A stretch of DNA of 64,000 nt from Serendipita indica DSM 11827. Lineage: Eukaryota; Basidiomycota; Agaricomycetes; Sebacinales; Serendipitaceae. The notes beneath the pieces are model-generated. The model did not search any database. It saw only the letters and a program-made list of their open reading frames with translations, and had not been told where the DNA came from. Location of the stretch: positions 930,001-994,000 of the forward strand of contig CAJVGD010000013.1 of assembly GCA_910890315.1 (NCBI GenBank). The letters are read 5' to 3'. Position 1 is the first letter of the stretch. Every line of letters starts with the position of its first letter. Of the stretch, positions 11,543 through 23,766 are shown piece after piece. Position numbers and translations under genes: made by a program.

Positions 11543-13959
11543 CTACGATGCCCCAGGTGTTCCAACAACCTCCAGCTCATAGTAGGGTCCTGGGCCGAGG
11601 TCCAGCACGAACGGTCTCTCCACGTGGGCCAGAGAACAGCTTCTGGGTACGTGCTCGCAGATATTCATCCATGGTCCTAGACGGACTCAGCCCCGCGTCG
11701 GGTTCGATTGCTGTACGCACCTTCCTCAGGGAACCCAGACGGGCAATTGGCAATCCACGAATGCTCGAGAGCTTGCTGTAGAGTCATTCTCTTCTTTGGG
11801 TTCTTTTGGAGGCACTGGTACGTAGTTAGAACAACTCTCCAGGAATTTCTTTACGTACTTTCTGCACGAAATCGCGTGCATTGGGTTGCTGTGGAAAGGC
11901 CTTTGCGATCACCTTGTTTAATTTCTTCTGGCTAGCCTTCCTTGGATCGTTCTGATTCTCCAAAACCTGCTTTCTGTGAGCTATCGTGTTGCCGAGCTTC
12001 ACTGTACGCACCGTGCCAGCCATCCAGAGCAGGGTAGCCCCAAGGGCCCAGACGTCGTGAGCCAGGTTTGTGTACTGTTCTGGCTGTTTATTTGCGATCT
12101 CGGGTGGAATGAAACCCTCCGTCCCGTAATATCCTCCATAGACGGCCGAGACGGGGCCAGCAATGCCCATATCAGAGAGGAGTAGTCGACCGGACTTCGT
12201 CACCAGTATATTGTCTGGCTTAATGTCTCTGTGGGTCCACCCGATTCTGTGGAGTTGATCCAGTAGGAGTGTCAACTCATGCGCGAGGTCTTGTATCAGG
12301 TTTGCTGGAATCCCCTTGGAGCCTCGCTCAGACTTGTATTGCTCGAGCACATCCCACAACGTTGTCACGTGTCTCTCCTGTAATCGTTAGCCTGCGACCT
12401 GTTACTGACAAGGGAAAGCTCACCATGACGATTGCGAAGCAGTTGCGTGCCTCAATCGTCGTGATGTGTCGACTAGTTACGCCTAATGGGCTGAACTTCT
12501 CCAAGGCCAGGATTTCGCGCCGAACCTTCGCGTCGAGTCCTTGTCCCGGCTCGCGATTGACTGACTTGATCACAATAAGTTCAGGTGGCGTATCTCGTTC
12601 CGACCTCTTCAACGTTGCCGCGATAACGCTGCTCGTTCCACCAGTACCAAGGACGTCCCCACAGGTGATCACGCCAGCGTTGACTTCGAACTGCTCGCCC
12701 TCGACGAGAAAGCGTGGAGAATCTGCCATAAGACCTACTCCACGAGTAATTTGATTATCCTTTAGAGGAGGTAGCTCGACGGTCTCGCCAAGTGGGGAAC
12801 GTTCGTCGATCGACACTCCGAGCTTGGCTGCGAGCAGCGACTTAGAGGCCTGCAGATTGCCCACCTGTGCTTGAAGTCTTTTGACATCTCGCTTCAACTC
12901 GGCGATGCGAGTGTCGGCTTGTGACGCATAGGCTCGAAGTTCTGCGATGGTCGCGTCCTTTGCATCCTCGCTTTGGATGACCTCGTTGTCGACCGTGGTA
13001 GATTCTGTTGCTATTTCATCCTCTTCAATTTATTAGACAACTGGAACTTCTACTCGAGAGTATGCTCACGTTGGCTTGCCATGAAGCTCTGAGTCCGGTT
13101 TAGCGCTCTGCGCTTGCGAGGGCTCACCACCACGCTATCATCATTCTCCTCTGTGGCTTAGGTGAGATGGTCTACAGATATCGCCACTGTTTCTCTCACC
13201 AGAATCGTCACGAGGCCGCTTTCGTCCAGAGTTGCTGCTGCGCACTGAGGGCAAAAACTGAGGACTATTGTCCGCTTCAGGAGATACATTGACAGGTTTG
13301 ACTTGAATAGGTGTCTTTAAGACCCTTGCGATGGACGTCGAAGGCTTTGACGGTGGACGGCTGGCAGGCGTTACTCGTCCAGCGGGCGCAGCTTTCTGCA
13401 AGAAAATACGAGTATTTTAGCCTCTAAAACTCAACAATCAACGGATTTAATCACCTTGGCTTTGATCTGAGGGCCCGTTTGGATCTCTATGAGCTGCACT
13501 CCTTTGGGTACGGGGGCACTCCTAAGTCGAGTGCAGACCTTGGGCGTGGCTTTTTCTGATCCCCCCTGTATAATAGTCTATTACAGATGTCACGAGTCTT
13601 CTCATCACTTCGTATAATGCTCCATACCGAAGTGGACTGTTGGCGAGTCTCACGAATGCGCTGGGAAGCCCTCAACGCTGACATATTTCGGGGAGAGATG
13701 TATGTGTGGTAGATGCCTGGTATAGTCTTCGGGTTACCCTTATAGTGGACGATGGACAAAGCGTTCTTGGCTGCTGGCGCAAGGGGAGGTTTAAGCAAGG
13801 ATGGTCCAGCCAGCTTGTGGCTCAAAGAAAGCTCGCCTACCACAATGTCCTGTCAACTGCGCAAAGTGATTTGTCGTCGTTCAAAGGGCATACCTCTCTA
13901 TTTCTATTGTGACCTCCTGTCCTTTCAATGTGGCGCGACCGGGTAGGTATTCCTCTCAT
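11543..13959 (-). CDS. Protein kinase with N-terminal basic region and coiled coil
   Basis: Read on the minus strand. The N-terminal exons (13959-13070) are basic and disordered, with SSNSGRKRPRDDSGE. A coiled coil (AELRAYASQADTRIAELKRD) and the kinase domain follow. Kinase landmarks are the Gly loop GTGGTSSVIAA, the beta-3 lysine in VIKS, the catalytic loop HRDIKPDN, DMG in place of DFG, and GTEGFIPPE. Intron 12378-12423 joins AIVM to ERHVTTLWDVLEQ. A further 44-base intron just before 11826 restores subdomain XI (CLQKNPKKRMTLQQALEHSW), so the apparent stop at 11826 is intronic. The C-terminal end is 11543 or 11677 depending on one more intron. No close family was recognised. All active-site residues are present, so it is probably active. 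Confidence 0.72.
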
Positions 13960-14180
13960 TTTGACGTAATTTTTGTATAATAATGTCGATAAATAGATGA
14001 TATTTTGGCATTTGTGCTTCTAGACAGCACTGGAATGCAAGCCCACGGCCGCCGGGGAGGGTGAACTTGCCCTCTGACCCAGCACGGTTGATTGGCCAGC
14101 GTCTCTTGAACCTCTACCTCGACGACCTCTGCTGCTCCCAAAGCCTTGTCCACCCAGTTTCCACTTTGTCGACGAGTCCG

Positions 14181-15146
14181 ATGTCTACCAGCGCAACGTC
14201 CAACTCGTCCCTCTTGCTTCGACGCCAGCTACTCGAGCTGACCAAGAAACCTGTCGAGGGATTCTCAGCTGGTGAGTCATTTCTGCGCCTGCTTGCTGCC
14301 CAGCGAGATATACACCACGCTCTGGGTCGATTCTATCCGTTGGTCGCGGTGGCGGCGCGCGATCTTGTCTTAGGCGCCAAATGCTCATATGCGCGTTAGG
14401 TCTCGTGGATGATACAAACATCCTGGAATGGGAGGTGATCATCATGGGGTGCGTATGGCTTCACACTCGCAGAGCCGCTGACTGACCGTCCTCGTTAGCC
14501 CACCCGATACTCTCTAGTATGTCACTATGGCTATACGAATGCGTGATTGAAGACGCTGACGACGCTTTTATTTCTCTCTGATGCGCTGCTTGCTCTCCTA
14601 ATCCGACTCGTGTGCAGCGAGGGCGGAATTCTCAAGACAAGGTTGACATTCCCGCCCGAGTTTCCTTTGATGCCACCAAAGATGAAGTTTATCACCCCGA
14701 TGTGGCACCCAAATAGTGCGTATTGACTAAAATTTCGGGGCCGCTCGCTCATCACTCTATCTCCGTGCGCTATAGTCTATCCCGATGGAACCCTCTGCAT
14801 CTCAATCCTTCATGATCCTGGAGAGGATCAATATGGCTACGAAGACGCAGGCGAGCGATGGCTCCCAGTCCACACGGTCGAGTCGATCGTCAGTCTCCTT
14901 TTATTTCACACCAACTGTATACTGAAATCCTTGTAGCTTGTCAGCGTCATCTCCCTCTTGAGCTCTGAAAGGCCGAACCTCGACAGTCCGGCCAATGTCG
15001 ATGCTGCCAAAGAGGTCCGCGAGAACTGGGAGGGTGCGTTTATTCAAGTTCCGTCTTGACATGGCTGACTTTACCTAATTTATGCAGGCTACAAGAAAAA
15101 GGTTCGCCGTCTAGTACGCAGGAGCGCCGAGGAAGCATGGGATTAA
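14181..15146 (+). CDS. UBC7: Ubiquitin-conjugating enzyme E2, Ubc7/UBE2G class
   Basis: Seven or eight short exons give one continuous UBC fold: LLLRRQLLELTKKPVEGFS, NILEWEVIIMGPPDTLYEGG, FPPEFPLMPPKMKFITPMWH, then YPDGTLCISILHDPGEDQYG, where the Cys in TLCIS is the active site. The acidic loop after it (PGEDQYGYEDAGERWLPVHT) is the insertion that separates Ubc7/UBE2G and Cdc34 enzymes from short E2s. The end, VRRLVRRSAEEAWD, matches the family's usual length of about 165-170 residues. Ubc7 transfers ubiquitin in ER-associated degradation, where Cue1-type factors recruit it. The start at 14181 gives MSTSATSNSS before the first helix. It is divergent from the kinase gene, with about 220 bases between the two starts. 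Confidence 0.93.
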
Positions 15147-15601
15147 GCCACACGATTTCGGCATATCCTGTTCTGTGTCTCAATCTGGCTTTCCTCACCA
15201 CTCGGCACAAGACTTCTATCGTGATATCGGCTCTTTTGTCCTTTCCTTGTGAAGTATATTCTAGCGTTCAATACAGACCCGTTTCCCTTCTCTTGCCTAT
15301 TTCGTCGCCGATAGTGTATTCTATTTACTTCGATGGGCTTGTCTTACGTCTTTCTCCACTACGCTTGGATTGGAGTCGATCCCTATGGGCCATTCACTCT
15401 GGGCCCCTGCGTGCATGACATCACTTAGCCCGCTCCGCCATAAATCCACCCTCTCGGAGTCGCGGTTTCAAGTCTCGGCCGTATTTTATACCACCTATTC
15501 GACGACCTTACGACCATATACGCAACTTCCGAGCGCACACGCCAACTACGTCTACAACATACAATCATAATCGATACCAGATAACCATTATCGACACGGC
15601 A
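15147..15601. other. Intergenic stretch, UBC7 3' side and GH128 promoter
   Basis: No supported gene. A TTTTATA run near 15484 lies about 115 bases before the GH128 start and could serve as its TATA-like element. Otherwise nothing is recognised. Confidence 0.4.
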
Positions 15602-16959
15602 ATGATACAACTACAACTCATACTCGCTCTTTGGCTCATTTTTAATCCATATCACGTTCATGCGGCGCCCGCGTGGTTGGAGTCGCGGGCGTTGCACAAT
15701 GTTACGAGTCAGAACAAGGCTGGACTCGGGTGGAATAACCCACAGACGACGAATATGTCGCAGTTCTTCCGTACCGGAAAGATTGGATGGTACGTCCGGG
15801 AGGGAACTTTCACCTGCGATGAAGAGTTCGACTGATGATGACGTTAGGTACTATACGTGGTCTTCATGGTCCAATGACCAAGGCAGGAATCTCGACTTTG
15901 TACCGCTCCTTTGGGGAAAGGACAAGTTGAACGACTGGACAACAGCTGTCAATGGACGGCTGAAGCCTATGTTCATGAGCAAGGATATCACCCACGTCCT
16001 TGGGTTCAACGAGTGAGCGTGACTTCGTATTGAATGACGCTGCTTGGAACTAACGCGGATATGAAGACCACAGGAAAAGGGCCAGTCGAATATGACACCA
16101 CAAGAGGCAAAGGACCTATGGATGACCCATTTGCATCCGCTAAAGACGGAGTATGGTGTCCGTCTGGGTTCTCCAGCAACGAGCAGTGCTCCATCTGGCA
16201 AGAACTGGACCCAAGAGTTCTTGACGGTGTGCGGTACAGATTGCGAGGTGGACTTTATCGCCTTGCGTACGTCATGCCTATGTCTCTTTGATTATCCAAA
16301 CTGACAAGAGGTCGCAGACTATTACGGCACTAACGCCACGGACATGATCGCGTATATTACCGACTTTTGGACCACGTTCCAGAAACCGATTTGGGTGACC
16401 GAATGGGCCTGTCAAGATTTTACTCCCAAGAACAAGCAGTGCACCCAGGATGAGGTCTGGGCGTACATGAATAAGACCCAGACGTTTATGGATAGCGCAC
16501 CTTGGCTGGAACGGTACGCATGGTTCGGTGCACTCGTGGATAATCCCATCACATCCACAAATGATCTCTTGACGGATCGTGGACGCATCACGACGCTGGG
16601 ACAGCAGTATATCATGATGAACCCGAACGACATTGTTCAAGGTAATTCGTCCACGTCCATGTCCACCACATCCTCTTCTGCTTCGTCTTCGTCTTCCAGC
16701 GGTCTGTATTACCCAACAGCGACGTCGGGGAATGAGACGCTGTCGTACTTTTCGAGCGAAGCCACCGCTCTCGCTGCTGGTAATGCACCCCTTCCTTTTA
16801 TTTATGTGAACTCGGTGTCGTTTTGACATGCTGACGCCTCTCACAGAATCAAATGGTCAATCGCCATCTTGGCTAGGCAGCCCTGCCGAGAGACTTCGGT
16901 CGTTGATGGAGAGAATAGTGCTTTGCATTACGCTTGCAACAGTGCTCTTGCTCTTCTAA
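15602..16959 (+). CDS. Secreted GH128 (Asl1-type) beta-1,3-glucanase with hydrophobic C-terminal tail
   Basis: An N-terminal signal peptide (LILALWLIFNPYHVHA) starts at 15602. Spliced exons give KIGW-YYTWSSWSN, DFVPLLWGKD, HVLGFNEPQEKGQSNMTP, LGSPATSS, HYYGTNATDMIAYITDFW and PIWVTEWACQDF. FNEP and VTEWA carry the two expected catalytic glutamates of GH128. A Ser/Thr-rich linker follows. An unspliced reading would stop at 16826; an intron of about 67 bases beginning near 16780 joins to a last exon ending ERIVLCITLATVLLLF at 16959, a hydrophobic tail that suggests a GPI signal or membrane anchor. Such enzymes cut beta-1,3-glucan and act in fungal wall remodelling. Family call strong; anchor inferred. 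Confidence 0.88.
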
Positions 16960-17550
16960 TCTTGTACTTAAATGGTGATGTAGCATACAATACCCAATGG
17001 AAGAGGACAATCCTGAATTCCCAATCTACCGAATATATGCCCTGTCGAGTTGAGTGCACATTATACAGGAAACAGGAGAATTCCCTGCGTTGAGCATTCC
17101 TTGTACCTCTAGGGGAAGTTCATTGCCGATCCGTTGGGTATACCCATTTCTCCTATTTCGCCATCACCTCGTGTCTCATTTTCAAGGCGAATACGTGACT
17201 ACGCGATATATTGATCATGTATGCGTCATTACCAAATGAACGGTCGGGGAAGCGTAGTCCCGAAGCCCGGACACAACCCTTCCCCTTGTAAGGGAAGCGA
17301 TATTTGTGTATAAGATCCTGTTGTGTCTGAAGTCACGTCGACGCCGGCTCCCTCAGCTCCAGCTTCTGGAGCGGCGCCGAGCTCATCTTGTCTCTTTATG
17401 CATCACCTGAGAGGCTTGAATGTGCTAATATCGGGGTCTAGTGACATTCTGCGCTGATGGCAATTTGTCGTGGAGGCTGGTAGACGTCAAATCACCCACA
17501 TCTTGGACTCATCCACCTTCATAAGGTCAATCCAAAAGTCGATCAGACCC
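16960..17550. other. Intergenic stretch with small inverted repeat
   Basis: No supported gene. An inverted repeat lies at 17279-17297 (CTTCCCCTT, short loop, AAGGGAAG) and could be the stem of a hairpin. The region should hold the GH128 3' end and the NLR promoter. Confidence 0.4.
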
Positions 17551-20500
17551 ATGGATCAGCATACAATTGCGAATACATCGGGATCTTTGCCCCTCACACG
17601 GCGCCAAACAAATAAGAAAAATAAATTGTACAACACGGCCAATGTCGGTCTCGAAGTGGCAGCCAATATCGCCGAAGGATCAGATATACTGGCCCCACTA
17701 AAAGCGGCTTGTCGAACAACCAAATCGATCCTCGAAGTCTCACAGGTAAGTTGACGAAATAGACACGACTTCGTCTAATGAATGCGAACAGGCGATAGAC
17801 AACAATCAAGAAGACTGGAGCGACCTAATCCAACGTTTGAAGGGTTACATATCTGCGCTTGAGGAGCGAATTGCCTTGTTTGAATCATATCCTATCGAGG
17901 ACCGGGCTATCAACGAGGCGTTCAGCCAGCCGCTCCTCCGCTATGCCAAGTACGTGAACAGACCAAGCGTTCTTCAAAGAGCTAATCAGTGCAGATTTCT
18001 CGAAACTATGCACGACACGGTCCTCGATCTCAAGACGAAGAGTAACCGCAGCAAACTTGCTTTTGGCAATATCAAAATTGATGCTGCTGAAATTCTCAAG
18101 ATCAATCGAGACATCGAAGATCAGCATAGGCAGTTCATGGTGCGACTTTCATCAGGTCCTACTCACATGTTCACCGTAGACAGGAGGCATTGGGCCTGTT
18201 TGTCGCATTGCGTGTTCAAGTCATCGACCGGAATACCAAATCCACCAAAGAAGATGTGAAAGCTACTAAATCCAATATAGAAACGATCCTCTCGGACGGT
18301 ACGCTGAAATTTCGTACGAGACGCCTACTTAGCATTTCCAGTCGACGCCTCTGCTATACTTCAGCTCCCAGCGGTAGCATTCGTCCCGTCTTCCGTGCAC
18401 AGAACCTGTCTTAAAGGAACGCGCGAGGCTGTTCTTGAGACGATCCGGCGCTGGGCTGATGACGACTCCTCGGAGAAGCCAATATTCTGGCTCTGCGACA
18501 TAGCCGGCTCCGGCAAGTCCACAGTCGCAATGTCCGCAGTGGAGGCATGGCGAAGAGAGGGAGTACTTGGCGGCCGATTCTTCTTCTCCATAGCAAGTAG
18601 CGAAGCATCGACCACCGACAAGTTCTGCTCTACCATAGCAAGAGACCTTGTTCACCACATCCCCGAACTTGCGCCACACGTCGCCGAGGCTGTCAAGCGG
18701 AACCCCTCTTTCATGCGGAGCTCTCTTGAAGAGCAGTTCCAGACTCTCGTCTCCGATCCTGTCCATCACCGGCAGGGGCGCGTAATTATTGTCATCGACG
18801 CTCTTGACGAATGCAAATCCGGATCGCAGCGAAGAGAACTCGTCGAAGTCCTGACTACAGCTCTGGAAGGATGCAATAATCTCAAGATATTCGTTACAAG
18901 TCGACCAGATCCTGTCATTCAACCAGTCTTGGGGACACTCTCGATCAAAATCAAGTTAGAAGATCGCCTCCACGATGTCAGTCATCATGATAACATTGAT
19001 GATATCGGGATCTACGTTCATCAATCATTAGATGGAATACTATCGAACGAAAAAAGGCAGAGGCTAGTCGACAAGGCTAACGGGCTGTTCATATGGGCAA
19101 GTACTGCATGTCGATTACTCAGTGATGAGACCAGCTTGAGCCCTCCGGAGATCATATACGATCATCTGATCTCTATGGACCAGGCCGGAGACATAGACGA
19201 TATATACCGCCTTATCTTCGAGCGCACGAACCCCAAACACTACCCGGTCATGCATAAGATGCTTGCCCTGCTACTTGCCGCATTCGAGCCACTCACTGCG
19301 GCCGATTTGGACGACATTCTCAAGCATGCTGAAATACATGGGAGCGCCAAAGCGCTGGTGCGGAATCTAGGAAGCGTGCTAACCGAGGATGACACTACGA
19401 GCCAGATCCGATTTCGGCATCCCACGTTCGTCGAATACCTTCAACGTTGCTCTGTTACCCCAGCTGTCGGTAACGGCAATAAGATGCACATCAATATAGG
19501 CGACGCACATGGCCAAGCCGCATCTTGGTGCTTCAAATGCTTTAAGTCGCCGGCTGAAGGCCTCAAGTTCAACATTTGTCAGGTCGAGTCATCGTTCTAT
19601 CTAAATAGGGAGATCCCGAACATTGATACCAAAGTATCAACCTTCATTTCGAGAAATCTTCAATATGCCAGCTCTCATTGGTTATACCACGTGGCGGAAA
19701 CTGATGACCAGTGGCGGTCCACGCTAAAGGACGAACTTCTCCACGCTGTTCAGTTTCCATACATACTATACTGGATGGAGATCCTGAGCTTCTCTGGAGG
19801 AGTGCCACGAGCAATAGCTGGCCTTCGAGCTGTTATTAGTCATATAGGAGTGAGCGGTCTATGCCAATAGATTCCGATGACTTACGCAATCGAATAGCTA
19901 GAAGCCGGGACTAGAAGTCGAATGAGTGAAATCTGGCGATTCCTATTAACCTTTTTTGTGCCGATCCAGGATAGCGCTCCACATATCTACATTTCCGCGC
20001 TTCCTTTTACTCCCACGAAATCGAAAATACACACGGAGAGCGCAGAGATGCGTACAAGGACCCTCACCGTGACTCGGGGGCTTGAAGAAATGTACCTCGA
20101 GCTCCCACAAACTCTTGAAGGTCACGAAGCCTTGGTCAATGCCATTGCGTTCTCACCAGATGGCTTGCAAATTGTCTCTGGTTCAGATGATAAGACGATT
20201 CGGCTGTGGGATGTGAGTACTGGGCAACAGTTAGGAGAGCCTCTTCGAGGTCATGGAGAATGGATCTATGCCATAGCGTTCTCCCCAGATGGCTCGAGTA
20301 TCGTCTCTGGATCAAGGGACAAGACTATTCGACTATGGGATGCAGTCACCAGAAAGCCATTGGGAGAGCCTCTCCGAGGTCACGGATCCTCGATCAAGGC
20401 GGTCGCGTTCTCCCCCGATGGCTCACGAATCGTCTCTGGCTCGGATGATACAACTATTCGAATGTGGGATTCAGTCACTGGTCAAGCATTGGGAGGGTCT

Positions 20501-22270
20501 CTTCGGGGCCACGAAGATGGGGTGTATGCCGTCGCGTTCTCCCCAGACGGCTCGAGTATTGTCTCTGGATCAAGGGACAAGACTCTTCGAATATGGGATA
20601 CAGTCACCAGAAAGCCGCTAGGAGAGCCACTCCGAGGTCACAAATCCTCGATCAATGCCGTCGCATTCTCGCCGGACGGCTCACGAATCGTCTCTGCCTC
20701 CAAAGATGCGACGCTTCGACTGTGGGATGCAGTCACTGGCCAGTCATTGGGAAGTCCCCTTCGGGGTCATAAATTCTCGATCCAAGCAGTCGCGTTCTCG
20801 CCTGACGGGTCACGAATCGTCTCTGGCTCAAAGGACTCTACGCTTCTACTATGGGATGCAATCACTGGTCATTCGATTGGGGAACCTCTTCGAGGTCACA
20901 GGCTTGGAGTCCAAACCGTCGCATTCTCGCCTGACGGCTCACGAGTCGCCTCTGGCGCTGGAGACTGGACGATTCGACTATGGGACGCAGTCACCGGAGA
21001 TTCGCTTGGGAGGCCCTCCCGAGGTCATGAAGGGCCATCTGGGACGCCGCATTTTCGCCATACGGCCTAAGAATCATCTCTGGCTCGGAGGATGCGACGA
21101 TTCAGCTGTGGGATGCAGTCACTGGTCAGCCCTTAGGAGAGCCACTCCGAGGTCACGAATCCTCGATCAACGCTGTCGCGTTCTCGCCGGACGGCTCACG
21201 GATCGTCTCTGGCTCGGAAGATGCCACACTTCGACTGTGGGATTCGGTCACTGGTCAAGCGTTGGGAGAGCCTCTTCGAGGTCACAAAGGTGATGTCTAT
21301 ACCGTCGCGTTCTCCCCGGATGGCTCGAGAATCGTCTCTGGATCAGGGGACACGACTATTCGACTATGGAGTGCGGTCACCAGACAGCCATTGGGGGAAC
21401 CATTCCGAGGCCACGAACTGATGGTCGAGGCAGTGGTATTCTCGCCAGACGGAGCGCGAATTGTTTCTGTCTCGGGTGACAAGACAATTCGACTGTGGAA
21501 TGCAAACACAGGACACGCGTTAGGAGAACCACTCCGAGGCCACGAAGGATGGATCCACGCAGTCGCGTTCTCGCCAGATGGCTCAAAAATCGTCTCCGCT
21601 TCTAATGATACCACGATTAGACTGTGGGATGCATTCACTAGACAGCAGCTGGGAGAGCCCTTCCGAGGTCACGAATCTTTGATCAATGCCGTCGCATTCT
21701 CACCAGATGGCTCACGGATCGTCTCTGCCTCGCAGGATACCACTATTAGACTGTGGGATGCAACTACTGGACAGCAGGTGGGACAGCCACTTCGAGGTCA
21801 TGGAGGCTATGTAAATACTGTGGCATTCTCGCCAGACGGTTCACGAATCATGTCTGGTTCGTCAGACCGTACACTTCGAATCTGGGATGCAAATATTGGT
21901 AAGTGTAATTTGGTTTGTTCTCGATTTGCAACAGAAGCTGACAAATGCCGTCAGACGAACAAGATATCAACTCCAACCAAGATCAAACAGAGACTAAAGG
22001 CTCAGATCTTGATGAAATTATAGAAGGGACTACTTTAAGAGTCCTATACCTGGATTCAAGCACTGTACCCTTTTGCAGGATGGCTGGATACAATCTTCTG
22101 GTAAACGTCTCTTCTGGGTGCCACCAGACAATCGGCATGGACTACAAAATCCGCGTCTTCTCAAGATTATACCAACGACGACTCCTTCCCGTGCAACCAA
22201 GCTTGACTTTACGCATTTCCAGTGTGGCACCTCCTGGACAAACGTTCGAAGTGACGCTTGGGCCTCCTAG
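17551..22270 (+). CDS. NLR-like protein: helical (MLKL-like) N-terminus, NACHT, 14 WD40 units; one frame break
   Basis: Exons 17551-17746, about 17792-17954, 17995-18138, 18183-18298, 18342-19850 and 19903 onward. The N-terminal ~200 residues (APLKAACRTTKSILEVSQ, then helices) resemble the MLKL-type four-helix bundle common in basidiomycete NLRs. NACHT follows: Walker A CDIAGSGKSTVA, Walker B VIIVIDALDEC and FVTSRPDP. From 20110 come 43-residue WD40 units (AFSPDGSRIVSGS, then RLWDAVTG). I count 14, i.e. two seven-bladed propellers. One base is missing in unit 8 (about 21034-21066), stopping the frame at 21070; units 9-14 and the tail (GWIQSSGKRLFWVPPDNRHG) continue in the shifted frame to 22270. 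Fungal homologs (HET-E/HNWD) are non-self recognition receptors that trigger cell death. The gene is a pseudogene, a strain variant or carries a sequence error. Confidence 0.85.
20110..21900 (+). repeat. Array of 14 WD40-encoding units of 129 bp
   Basis: Units repeat every 129 bases (43 codons), with very similar DNA even at silent sites. Units 2 and 4, 258 bases apart, are near-identical. Similarity that includes silent positions is the mark of recent unit duplication or gene conversion known for fungal NLR repeat domains. The variable residues are concentrated at fixed positions such as SS/DG/FS/LG before the AVAFSPDG block. Confidence 0.88.
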
Positions 22271-22888
22271 TGAATAAATACAATTGATAATAATATCAAC
22301 GTACACTATATTTATCACTCCCAAGCTTTCCGTAAACCCATCGCGACTCTGAGCAGGAGTAATGAATTTCTTAGCAAAAGGTGCTCCCAGTAAGTTCAGT
22401 GCAAGCGAGACATCCAGTCGCCTTGCGATCCTGTCCTTATAGGGTTGCTCTTCTTGAACAGACTCTCGTCTCAAAGGAAATTTCATCATGTCTGGACGTA
22501 TCCTAAACAGGTCTCCATGAGGCCCCTATTGCACCAACGATTCAATGGGCTGGATGAGCCGGGAGCCCATGCACATGGCCACGACTGAGAAGCGAAGTGG
22601 CTCGACACAAAGATGGAAACCAAGTCCGTTCAACTTGAATTCAGAACATACTACCTGGCTGACAGAGAGGACGGTCGGTCGTGTTAAAGAAAGGTAGCTT
22701 CCAATGGCATAAAGGACATGCTTAGCGGGAAGAAGAAGGTTAGGGGGAATAATACAAGTGAATGTAGCACAAATGTGACCAACAGGATAGATATTGATAT
22801 TTCTGGACGGTGTATGACTGAGGGGCGCCAAGGGAAGACGGGGGATCAGCCACGTCGATAAACAACGTATACGCATAAGCGTAGAGGA
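22271..22888. other. Intergenic stretch with a coding-like minus-strand fragment
   Basis: On the minus strand, about 22275-22515 reads GDLFRIRPDMMKFPLRRE and LDVSLALNLLGAPFAKKF, which looks more like protein than chance. No start, partner exon or family was recognised. It could be a gene remnant next to the NLR. The rest of the interval shows nothing. Confidence 0.25.
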
Positions 22889-23609
22889 TCAGTAGTAGTA
22901 GCCTTTTAGTACGCCACCCTTGCCAGTTGTCGAGGCAGTTGGTGGAGAATTGGGTGAAGCAGGTTCCACACCACCGTCAGCAATATTGGTCTGCTGAGTT
23001 GGAGCTGTTGTGTCGGTCTTTGTGAAATCCCCTTGCCCAGCTACTGTCTTTGTAGGTTCACTTCCGCCCGTCTCGGCTGGTGCACCACTCCCGGTAGTCA
23101 CCAACGGGGAGCTGCTGTCGTTATTTCGTCGCTTGGCACCGACACCAACGCCGACACCGACACCGATACCAATGATCAAGATGATAATGACCACGGCACC
23201 GATGATCCACTTTGTTTTATTGGGTTTTCGCCCTTTGGCCGATCTGCCTGCTTCTCTGTCGATCGGGAGCGCGGCCGCTTTGGGAGATTCATCGCTGCCG
23301 GCATACTTGTTCTGTATCGGAGACGCTGGGTTTGCGGGAGTCTTTCTTCCGGGTGCTGGCGACGCCGGTTTGGCCTCGAGCAGCGTTGGATCGTAGCCCT
23401 CCTATAAGCCAGCATTCCAATAGCCATCAAGTCCACCAATAATCCAGTGAATTTTCGTATAGCAGGATAGAAGGAAGGATTGTAAGCGCACACTGCCGCA
23501 TAAAAGGACGAGAGGGACGGACCTGTTTGTCGAGCTTTGAGACGGCTGGCGCGGCCTTCAATAGCGATTTATCGTATCCTACACCGTTTACTGGTGTTTT
23601 CGAAGTCAT
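22889..23609 (-). CDS. Small single-pass membrane protein, tandem copy 1
   Basis: Two exons: 23609-23523 encodes MTSKTPVNGVGYDKSLLKAA, and 23401-22889, joined through an intron with a GTCCGT donor, encodes EGYDPTLLEAKPASPAPG, then KTKWIIGAVVIIILIIGIG followed by a GVGVGVGVG run, then a Thr/Pro-rich acidic tail ending GGVLKGYYY. It has one membrane segment of about 20 residues and no signal peptide, so the short N-terminus is probably cytosolic and the Thr-rich tail outside. The same layout, the KTKWII/RTKWII start of the membrane segment and a tail motif EPTKT...GDFTKTDT recur in the next gene upstream. No family was recognised. Confidence 0.68.
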
Positions 23610-23766
23610 TGTCGTCGTCCGTGCGCAGTTTTGCGGAGGCGTATGGACGTGGAAGGCAGCAAGATGGTTACACAGCCGCCAGCTCGGCCAAAGAGCGGCC
23701 TCTGGGCGCTATCGAATATTCTTAAACCCGGTCAACCCGAGAGTTGCAACGCATGTTCTATTTACA

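Noticed and set aside
11826-12368. Stop at 11826 taken as the end of the kinase
   Set aside because: The last codons are intron: GTACGT...TTCTAAC...CCAG, with a good branch site, joins to the missing kinase subdomain XI (NPKKRMTLQQALEHSW).
20206-21421. Alternative-frame open stretches over the WD40 array
   Set aside because: Shadows of the 129-bp repeat (129 is divisible by 3, so stop-free shadow frames persist).
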